Positions 1 through 4,730 of a DNA stretch of 5,156 nt are shown here, piece after piece (the stretch's first letter is position 1; each line of letters begins with the position of its first letter). Location of the stretch: NCBI GenBank assembly GCA_023427355.1, contig JAEZBK010000213.1:1-5156 (forward strand). Direction: 5' to 3'. The notes beneath the pieces are model-generated. The model ran no database searches. It worked only from the letters and a program-made list of their open reading frames with translations, and was not told where the DNA came from. The translations under genes were made by a program, and so were the position numbers. The DNA is from Pseudomonadota bacterium. Lineage in GTDB: Bacteria > Pseudomonadota > Alphaproteobacteria > Micropepsales > Micropepsaceae.

Positions 1-31
1 CGTCATAGACGCGCGTAAGGGTCTTGGTCAT
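1..31 (-). CDS. Start of a probable general-stress protein (partial, leaves the window)
   Basis: Only the first ten codons are present (MTKTLTRVYD), beginning at an ATG on the minus strand at 31-29 and running off the left edge. A purine-rich AAGAGACAG stretch lies just upstream and could serve as a ribosome binding site. An opening of this shape, M-T-K-T followed by R-x-Y/F-D, is what I associate with alphaproteobacterial proteins carrying the general-stress-protein 17M-like (YflT-type) domain, small cytoplasmic proteins of unclear biochemistry. That match is from memory and rests on ten residues. The gene begins 27 nt after the stop of the PepSY-like gene on the same strand, so the two are probably co-transcribed. 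The EcfG-like promoter ahead of the pair fits a stress role. The reading as a coding start is fairly secure; the family name is tentative. Confidence 0.5.
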   Translation of the reverse strand, partial: MTKTLTRVYD

Positions 32-58
32 GTCTGTCTCTTTCGCTGGGGGCTGCGG

Positions 59-376
59 TTAGTGAACGTTGCCCTGGTAATCCAGGCTCACGGCGACCTG
101 CTGGCCACCCTTCATCGCACGGCCGCGCCACACGCCGTTGGCATCCTTCTGCAGGGCCGACACCTGGCTGTAACCCTTGGACTCGATGTGCGACTTGGCC
201 TGGGCTTCGGTGAAGCTGTTGGCGCCGGCCACCGGGGCAGGGGCATTGTTCTGCATGGGCGGCTTGACCGCCGCATTCTGCGGCGCGGACTGGGCGGGAG
301 CCTGAACGGGGGTCTGGGCCTGGGCGGCAGCGGTCATGAGTCCGGCCGCGGCGACGGCCGCGATAAGTAAGCGCAT
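59..376 (-). CDS. Small exported PepSY-like domain protein
   Basis: This 105-residue protein opens with a clear Sec signal peptide: MRLL, a hydrophobic Ala-rich stretch, and an AQA|Q cleavage site near residues 20/21. A Gln/Pro/Ala-rich, probably disordered linker follows (about 21-52). The C-terminal 53 residues form a compact PepSY-like unit: an N-S-F-T-E-x-x-A helix start with K-x-x-I-E-x-x-G-Y, a central D-x-x-G-V-W-R-G-x-A strand pair, and a closing V-S-L-D-Y-x-G-N-V. PepSY-type modules are found in periplasmic proteins and are proposed to act as inhibitors or ligand binders, so the expected location is the periplasm; the partner is unknown. The ATG at 376-374 is supported by an AGAAGGAA ribosome binding site (390-383) six bases upstream. 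An EcfG-type promoter at 431-407 probably drives it together with the downstream stress-protein gene. The protein is complete and its length is normal for such single-module proteins. Confidence 0.85.
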   Translation of the reverse strand: MRLLIAAVAAAGLMTAAAQAQTPVQAPAQSAPQNAAVKPPMQNNAPAPVAGANSFTEAQAKSHIESKGYSQVSALQKDANGVWRGRAMKGGQQVAVSLDYQGNVH

Positions 377-406
377 GGGAAATTCCTTCTAGGAGTGTGG
401 AAGCTA

Positions 407-431
407 AACCCCTGAAACGCCGGGATGTTCC
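407..431 (-). promoter_or_regulatory. Candidate EcfG (general stress response) promoter
   Basis: On the minus strand, GGAAC (431-427) is followed after exactly 16 nt by GGTT (410-407). The alphaproteobacterial general-stress sigma factor EcfG recognises GGAAC-N16-17-CGTT, so the -35 element is perfect and the -10 differs at one base. Transcription would start near position 400, about ten bases before the ribosome binding site of the PepSY-like gene. The likely general-stress protein gene lies downstream in the same direction, which agrees with this regulon. The sequence match and spacing are seen directly; use by EcfG is inferred. Confidence 0.6.
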
Positions 432-448
432 AGGGAACTTGCCGCAAG
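427..448. repeat. Two abutting inverted repeats in the divergent promoter region
   Basis: GTTCC-AG-GGAAC (427-438) is a perfect 5-bp inverted repeat with a 2-nt centre. CTTGC-C-GCAAG (438-448) is a perfect 5-bp inverted repeat with a 1-nt centre, and the two share base 438. The first contains the -35 element of the candidate EcfG promoter, so part of its symmetry may be chance. Short palindromes here could be operators for a dimeric regulator or could mean nothing. They are too short for good RNA hairpins and have no T-tract. Confidence 0.4.
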
Positions 449-470
449 ATCACGCCTGCGGGTTCCATGG

Positions 471-499
471 CTTGCCGCGCATCGGGAATGGCGCTAATT
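471..499 (+). promoter_or_regulatory. Candidate housekeeping promoter for the complex I subunit gene
   Basis: CTTGCC (471-476) and CTAATT (494-499) are separated by exactly 17 nt. They match the alphaproteobacterial housekeeping pattern CTTGAC-N17-CTATAT at five and four of six positions. The site lies 35 nt upstream of the ATG at 534, leaving a short leader with a GGGAAGA ribosome binding site at 522-528. This is pattern matching only; spacing and position are good but the -10 is imperfect. Confidence 0.4.
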
Positions 500-533
500 C
501 GGTCCCAGCACGAGCAGTCCTGGGAAGAATCAA

Positions 534-839
534 ATGCGCGCCCGTATCTATCGCCCGGCGAAGAACGCCATGCAGTCCGGCAAGGCCCGCACCAAGGCGT
601 GGGTGCTGGAATATGAGCAGGAAATTCCGCGCACGATCGATCCGCTGATGGGCTGGACCGGATCGCGCGACATGAACCAGCAGATCTGCCTGGAATTCGA
701 CACGGCAGAAGAAGCGGTGGCCTATGCGCAGCGTCACGGCATCGCGCACCAGGTCTATGAACCGCATTTGCCCACGCAGAAGCCGAAGGCCTATTCCGAC
801 AATTTCCGCTTCGATCGCAAGGTGCCCTGGTCGCACTAG
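534..839 (+). CDS. NADH:ubiquinone oxidoreductase accessory subunit, NDUFS4 family (ETC complex I subunit)
   Basis: This 101-residue soluble protein matches the NDUFS4 (18 kDa, AQDQ) family, an accessory subunit of respiratory complex I shared by alphaproteobacteria and mitochondria. It binds the hydrophilic arm near the NADH-oxidising module and stabilises it. Visible family landmarks are I-Y-R-P-A-K-N-A-M-Q-S-G (residues 5-16), W-V-L-E (23-26), D-P-L-M-G-W-T-G-S-x-D (36-46), the L-x-F-D-T-A-E-E-A-V-A-Y-A helix (53-65) followed by G69, and the tail N-F-x-F-D-R-K-V-P-W-S-H (90-101). The length is typical of bacterial members, which lack the mitochondrial targeting sequence. There is no signal peptide or membrane segment. 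The ATG is preceded by GGGAAGA at good spacing, and the MRARIYRP start is usual for the family. The gene stands apart from any nuo operon, as is normal for this subunit, and a separate terminator-like hairpin follows. Confidence 0.92.
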   Translation: MRARIYRPAKNAMQSGKARTKAWVLEYEQEIPRTIDPLMGWTGSRDMNQQICLEFDTAEEAVAYAQRHGIAHQVYEPHLPTQKPKAYSDNFRFDRKVPWSH

Positions 840-865
840 GCGTTCGGGCCGGGAAAAATTCCTTT

Positions 866-885
866 GCCCCAAGATATTGTGGGGC
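866..885 (+). terminator. Hairpin after the complex I subunit gene (possible weak terminator)
   Basis: GCCCCA (866-871) and TGGGGC (880-885) form a perfect 6-bp stem with an 8-nt loop, starting 26 nt after the stop of the NDUFS4-like gene. No T-tract follows (CTTGCGAAAA), so it is not a canonical intrinsic terminator. It may instead protect the 3' end of the transcript or belong to the receptor leader. Confidence 0.35.
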
Positions 886-907
886 CTTGCGAAAATCAGT
901 TAGAGCC

Positions 908-922
908 GCTGCCAATGGCGGC
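908..922 (+). other. Small hairpin in the receptor gene leader
   Basis: GCTGCC (908-913) pairs with GGCGGC (917-922) through one T-G wobble around an AAT loop. It lies 50 nt upstream of the receptor start, and no T-tract follows. The rest of the 132-nt region between the complex I gene and the receptor has no convincing -35/-10 pair. The receptor's ribosome binding site is GGGGAG at 957-962, nine bases before its ATG. In DNA this rich in G and C such a hairpin can arise by chance. Confidence 0.25.
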
Positions 923-971
923 TGCGCGGGTGATCCGCGATGGCTCCGCCGGTTCCGGGGAGTAGTTTTTC

Positions 972-3674
972 ATGTCTTCCAATCGTGCGCGCTGGCTTGG
1001 CTGTTCGGCCCTTCCATTGCTGCTGGCCATGGCCGGCGGCGCCCATGCGCAGGTGATGGATGACCGCATCGAGACGGTGATGGTGGATGCGCGCAAGCGC
1101 GTCGAGGACAGCCAGGTCGTGCCGATCTCGATCACCGCCTACAGCCAGGCTGATCTCGACCGGCTGAACATCCGCACCATCGAGGATTTGCGCTTTTCCG
1201 CCCCGTCGGTGCAGATCGCGCCCACCAGCTTCCGCCAGGACACGCTGAACATCACCATTCGTGGCCAGCGCAATTTCGATGCGCCATCGGGCGGCGGCAA
1301 TTCGGGGCTGGCGTTCGATACCGCCTCGGCGGTGTACAAGGACGGCGTCTATTATGCCCGTGCCGTGGGCCTGACCGGGGCGCTGTTCGACCTGGAAAAT
1401 GTGCAGGTCCTGAAGGGCCCGCAAGGCACGCTGGTGGGCAAGAACACCACCGGCGGCGCGGTGCTGTATCGCAGCCGCGAGCCGGGCAGCGAATATGAAG
1501 CCTATCTGCGCGCCACCGCGGGCGATTACACCCGGGCAGGCCTGCAGGGCGTGGTGAATATTCCGCTGACGGATGAATTCTCCTTCCGTGCGGCGCTGAA
1601 CTGGGAAAGCCAGAAGGGCTATATCGCCAACTATTTTTATGACCCGGCCAGCGGGATGCGCAACAATCAGGCCGCGATGGGCAGCACCAAGATGGCGGGG
1701 CTGTTCTCGCTGAAGTGGCAGCCTTCGGAGGACACCAAGCTGGTGCTGCGCGCCGACCTTGCCGGCGAGAACAATACCGGCGTCACCTATCACAGTCTGG
1801 ACACATTCGTGGGCACCACGCCTTCGGTGGGCCGCGCCTCGATCTGCAATATTCCCGGCACCTGTCCCAGCACCAACACGCCGGGCATCAGCTTCATTGA
1901 CCTTTTGGGTCATCCCATCGCGCCCTATTACCTCAACGCCAATGCGGCGGGCGTGAGCAATCCCAATCCGTCGCCGGCCACCTACAACACCCTGCTCAAT
2001 TCGGTCGCCCGCCAGCAGGGCTATGGTTTCTGGAGCACCGAACAGGCGATCAGCAACCTGAGCAAGGGCCATTACCAGACGTATTCGGCCACGCTCGACC
2101 ATGCCTTTGATGGCGTGGACATGAAGCTGATGGGTGCCTACCGCACCTGGGACAATACCGGCCAGGCGATCAGCCGGGGCCAGCCTTTCGTGATGAACAC
2201 CTACCTGTTCAATTTCCCCAACTATGAATCCTGGCAGAGCGAACTGACCTTCAACGGCACGAGCTTTGCCGGGGCGCTGCAATGGACGGCGGGCCTGTTC
2301 TATTTCAACGAAACCAGCCCCGATGACGGCGGGCTGCTCTACCTGTTCCTGCCCAATGCCGGTTCCGCGCCCAGCCCGGTGCAGGGCCGCCAGCTCACCA
2401 TCACCGACTCGCGCAACAACGGCATGGAGAACACTTCCTATGCCGCCTATGCACAGGCGACCTGGAACATCTGGACCGACACGCGCCTGACCGGCGGCGT
2501 GCGGCTGACCCATGACGAGCGTTTTGCGCACATGGAGACGCGCACCATCCGCACGCCTTCCACCCTGGCGCTGGCCAACACCCAGACAGGCAATGGCGCG
2601 CGCGGCATGTTCGTCGCCGATCCGGTGACGTATGAGGGCCTCAGCTATAACGGCCAGACGGTCAGTTGCGCCATGACGAACGCCAATGGCGTGATCCTGC
2701 CGCTGGCCCAGTGCGCGCAGGACGTGACGCGCACCTATACCAAGCCGACCTGGACGGTTTCGCTCGATCACGACCTGTGGGACGGCACGCTGGCCTATGC
2801 CACGGTGCGCACCGGCTATCGTTCGGGCGCGATCAATCCGCAATCCATCAACATCGCCGCACAGGTTGCCGTGCCGGAAGAGGTGATGGATTACGAACTG
2901 GGCCTGAAGAGCGATTTCGCGTTCGGCAACATCCCCGTGCGCGCCAATCTTGCCGTCTACCAGACGGTCTATAACAATATCCAGGTACAGCAGGGCGTCC
3001 CCAATGTCTCGCTGGCCACCGCGCCCGGCGGCGGGCCCTGCACCCAGGCCGTGTTCGATGCCGGTTCTTGCACGGGCACCTTCAACGACAACATCACCCT
3101 CAATGCCCGGGCCGCCCGCATCTGGGGCGCGGAATGGGACCTGACCTTCCTGCTGAATGACTGGCTGACCTTCCGCAGCAATGGCAGCTACACAGATGCG
3201 CGCTTTACGGACTACACCTTCCTGGTGCCGCCCGGTTACCTGCAGCCTAGCGGCGTCACCAACCTGTCGGGCACGCCGATCCCGCTGCCGGCCTGGCAGA
3301 CGAGCCAGTTCCTGACCTTCGATATCGGCCGAAACCTGTTCGACCTGCCGACCGGCGATGTGCGCTTCAACGTGCATTACTATTGGCAGGGCCGCACCCT
3401 GGCCGACATGCGCAACTATCATCCCAGCCAGCGCACTTCGGCCTATGGCATGCTGAACCTGCGGCTGGAGTTCGCGGATTTCCTGCGCAACGATGTGAGC
3501 CTGGCGCTGTTCATGAACAACGCCACCAACAATGCGGCCTGCATGCCCGAATATACCGGCGTGCTGAACTCGGCCCCCAACGGGACATTCGGCGTGCCAA
3601 ACACCTCGGGCGTGCTGCAGTGTGTGCCCCTGGCCCCGCGCATGACGGGCGTGCAGTTGAGCTATCGGTACTAG
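972..3674 (+). CDS. TonB-dependent outer-membrane receptor
   Basis: The 900-residue product is a complete TonB-dependent receptor, which imports a scarce ligand across the outer membrane using proton-motive force relayed by TonB-ExbB-ExbD. A signal peptide ends with AHA|Q at residues 26/27. A TonB-box-like segment, E-T-V-M-V-D-A-R-K-R, spans 34-43. The plug domain (about 45-168) shows V-P-I-S-I-T-A, the helix around D-x-L-R-F-S-A-P-S-V, I-R-G-Q-R, and the signature V-Q-V-L-K-G-P-Q-G-T-L-V-G-K-N-T-T-G-G-A (145-164). The remainder is a 22-strand-type barrel with alternating aromatic strands, ending in the expected C-terminal aromatic (Q-L-S-Y-R-Y). Eight cysteines of the mature chain fall into four local pairs (292/298, 566/581, 690/700, 857/884), probably disulfides in external loops. 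The substrate is not evident: no siderophore, vitamin or sugar genes adjoin it, and the nearest downstream enzyme gene is a ring-cleaving dioxygenase beyond a tRNA gene. Length is within the usual range for the family. Confidence 0.95.
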   Translation: MSSNRARWLGCSALPLLLAMAGGAHAQVMDDRIETVMVDARKRVEDSQVVPISITAYSQADLDRLNIRTIEDLRFSAPSVQIAPTSFRQDTLNITIRGQRNFDAPSGGGNSGLAFDTASAVYKDGVYYARAVGLTGALFDLENVQVLKGPQGTLVGKNTTGGAVLYRSREPGSEYEAYLRATAGDYTRAGLQGVVNIPLTDEFSFRAALNWESQKGYIANYFYDPASGMRNNQAAMGSTKMAGLFSLKWQPSEDTKLVLRADLAGENNTGVTYHSLDTFVGTTPSVGRASICNIPGTCPSTNTPGISFIDLLGHPIAPYYLNANAAGVSNPNPSPATYNTLLNSVARQQGYGFWSTEQAISNLSKGHYQTYSATLDHAFDGVDMKLMGAYRTWDNTGQAISRGQPFVMNTYLFNFPNYESWQSELTFNGTSFAGALQWTAGLFYFNETSPDDGGLLYLFLPNAGSAPSPVQGRQLTITDSRNNGMENTSYAAYAQATWNIWTDTRLTGGVRLTHDERFAHMETRTIRTPSTLALANTQTGNGARGMFVADPVTYEGLSYNGQTVSCAMTNANGVILPLAQCAQDVTRTYTKPTWTVSLDHDLWDGTLAYATVRTGYRSGAINPQSINIAAQVAVPEEVMDYELGLKSDFAFGNIPVRANLAVYQTVYNNIQVQQGVPNVSLATAPGGGPCTQAVFDAGSCTGTFNDNITLNARAARIWGAEWDLTFLLNDWLTFRSNGSYTDARFTDYTFLVPPGYLQPSGVTNLSGTPIPLPAWQTSQFLTFDIGRNLFDLPTGDVRFNVHYYWQGRTLADMRNYHPSQRTSAYGMLNLRLEFADFLRNDVSLALFMNNATNNAACMPEYTGVLNSAPNGTFGVPNTSGVLQCVPLAPRMTGVQLSYRY

Positions 3675-3683
3675 CCAGTCCTT

Positions 3684-3716
3684 TCGCCGTGGCCGCCCCG
3701 AAAGTGGCCATGGCGA
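3684..3716 (+). terminator. Strong hairpin after the receptor gene, probable transcription terminator
   Basis: Starting ten bases after the receptor stop codon, 3684-3694 pairs with 3706-3716 over 11 bp: ten Watson-Crick pairs and one G-T wobble, around an 11-nt loop. The position and stability fit termination of the receptor transcript and insulation from the tRNA gene. A canonical U-tract does not follow directly; the nearest T-rich stretch is GGTTTATTT at 3727-3735. It may therefore be factor-assisted or mainly a 3'-end stabiliser. Confidence 0.5.
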
Positions 3717-3740
3717 GGAGGGGCAAGGGTTTATTTCTGC

Positions 3741-3754
3741 ACGGCTTTTGCCGT
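3741..3754 (+). other. Short hairpin just upstream of the tRNA gene
   Basis: ACGGC-TTTT-GCCGT is a perfect 5-bp inverted repeat with a four-T loop, ending 14 nt before the mature tRNA 5' end. It occupies the place where tRNA promoter elements would be expected, and I cannot pick a convincing -35/-10 pair in 3720-3768. It could be part of the promoter, a 5' leader structure, or chance. Confidence 0.3.
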
Positions 3755-3768
3755 AAGTTCCGGCTGGA

Positions 3769-3845
3769 GACTCCGTAGCTCAGCTGGATAGAGCTCCTGC
3801 CTTCTAAGCCGGTGGTCGTTGGTTCGAATCCAACCGGGGTCGCCA
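3769..3845 (+). tRNA. tRNA-Arg, anticodon TCT
   Basis: The 77-nt gene folds as a complete cloverleaf. The acceptor stem GACTCCG pairs with CGGGGTC with one T-G wobble at 4-69, followed by discriminator G and an encoded CCA (3843-3845). The D stem is GCTC/GAGC. The anticodon loop CTTCTAA (3801-3807) places TCT at 3803-3805, reading AGA and related Arg codons, which are rare in this GC-rich DNA. The variable loop has five bases, and the T arm GTTGG-TTCGAAT-CCAAC is perfect. The one oddity is the anticodon stem CCTGC/GCCGG, where the middle pair is T3798 opposite C3810 instead of a Watson-Crick pair. The gene stands alone, 94 nt after the receptor stop and 36 nt before the dioxygenase start. Confidence 0.96.
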
Positions 3846-3881
3846 GTTCCTGCCTGGGTGCCGCCGTGCATGGGGTTCGAC

Positions 3882-4730
3882 ATGACTTTGATGCCCGCGC
3901 TTTTCATCGGCCATGGCAGCCCGATGAACACCCTTGCCGACAATGGTTACACCCGTGCCTGGCGCAGGCTGGGCGCGATTTTGCCGCGGCCCCGCGCTCT
4001 GCTGGTTGTGTCGGCCCACTGGTTCATCGGTGCGACCGCCGTCACCGCGATGGCGCGCCCGCGCACGATCCATGACTTCTATGGATTTCCGCCGGAGCTG
4101 TTTGCCTTTCAATATCCCGCACCCGGCCTGCCGGAACTGGCGGGTGAGGTGGCCGAGGCGGTCAAGCCGGATTGGGTGGGGGCCGATGAGGACCAGTGGG
4201 GCCTCGATCACGGTACCTGGAGCGTGCTGGCGCATCTCTTCCCCAAGGCCGATGTTCCGGTGGTGCAGCTGTCGATCAATGCACGCAAGCCGCTCCAGTA
4301 TCACCTGGACATCGCGCGCAAGCTGCATGTGCTGAGCAGCCAGGGGGTGATGATCGTGTCCAGCGGCAATGTCGTGCACAATCTGGGGCGCATCGAATGG
4401 AGCCGCCCCGATGATGGAGCGGATTGGGCGCATCGCTTCGATGACATGGTGGCCGGGTTGATGATGGATAGCCCTGCGGACATTCTCAAATCCGTCGCGC
4501 ACCCCGATTTCCGGATGGCGGTGCCGACGCCGGATCATTTTGTTCCGCTGCTTTATACGGCCGGGCTGGCGGCGGAAGGAAATGGCGCAACGACACTTTT
4601 GCGCGGCTATGCGTTGGGATCTCTCTCGATGACCTGTTACGGCGTGGGGATGGAAAATGTGGCCTGCGCGGAAGGCGAGGGCGCCGCGCCCTTGCCGCGC
4701 GACGTGCCCCCGGACCAGACCAACATCTAA
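3882..4730 (+). CDS. ygiD: 4,5-DOPA-type extradiol ring-opening dioxygenase (YgiD / LigB family)
   Basis: This 282-residue cytoplasmic enzyme belongs to the class III (LigB-type) extradiol dioxygenases, closest in pattern to E. coli YgiD. Such enzymes use a metal ion (non-haem Fe(II), with zinc bound in crystal structures) and O2 to open the ring of catechols such as L-DOPA. Family landmarks are M-P-A-L-F-I-G-H-G-S-P-M-N (4-16, H11), V-V-S-A-H-W (42-47, H46), I-H-D-F-Y-G-F-P (63-70), Y-P-A-P-G (78-82), W-G-L-D-H-G-T-W (106-113, H110), S-S-G-N-V-V-H-N-L (160-168, H166) and T-P-D-H-F-V-P-L-L (216-224, H219). All expected metal-binding and catalytic histidines are present. The ATG at 3882 is chosen because it has GGGG (3872-3875) six bases upstream. 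ATGs at 3870 and 3891 are possible; a TTG at 3819 would start inside the tRNA and is rejected. About 26 residues extend beyond the usual core end (S-L-S-M-T-C-Y-G-V-G). The physiological substrate is not shown by context. Confidence 0.92.
   Translation: MTLMPALFIGHGSPMNTLADNGYTRAWRRLGAILPRPRALLVVSAHWFIGATAVTAMARPRTIHDFYGFPPELFAFQYPAPGLPELAGEVAEAVKPDWVGADEDQWGLDHGTWSVLAHLFPKADVPVVQLSINARKPLQYHLDIARKLHVLSSQGVMIVSSGNVVHNLGRIEWSRPDDGADWAHRFDDMVAGLMMDSPADILKSVAHPDFRMAVPTPDHFVPLLYTAGLAAEGNGATTLLRGYALGSLSMTCYGVGMENVACAEGEGAAPLPRDVPPDQTNI

Noticed and set aside
62..370. Plus-strand open frame of 102 codons opposite the PepSY-like gene.
   Set aside because: The product is a Gly/Leu/His-rich low-complexity shadow. 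The minus strand has the signal peptide, domain and ribosome binding site.
851..862. GGAA-AAA-TTCC short palindrome upstream of the receptor.
   Set aside because: With four base pairs it is too short to support as an operator or terminator.
334..915. Reverse-strand open frames opposite the NDUFS4-like gene (334-915 and 450-872).
   Set aside because: The compositions are Arg/Pro/Ser-rich with no family resemblance, and the plus-strand gene is a clear complex I subunit with a ribosome binding site.
900..3422. A stop-free reverse-strand frame of about 840 codons opposite the receptor gene.
   Set aside because: Its translation is rich in Arg, Gly, Ala, His and Ile without recognisable domains or signal peptide, while the plus strand encodes a complete receptor with clear motifs. 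Long antisense open frames are common opposite GC-rich genes.
3769..3845. tRNA gene as an integration site for a mobile element.
   Set aside because: tRNA 3' ends are common attachment sites, but no integrase gene is present and I see no repeat of the tRNA 3' end elsewhere in the window.
3804..4538. Reverse-strand open frame of about 244 codons overlapping the tRNA and the dioxygenase gene.
   Set aside because: It is antisense to the dioxygenase with all its conserved histidine motifs, and its end overlaps the tRNA gene. The His/Arg-rich translation is typical of a shadow frame.
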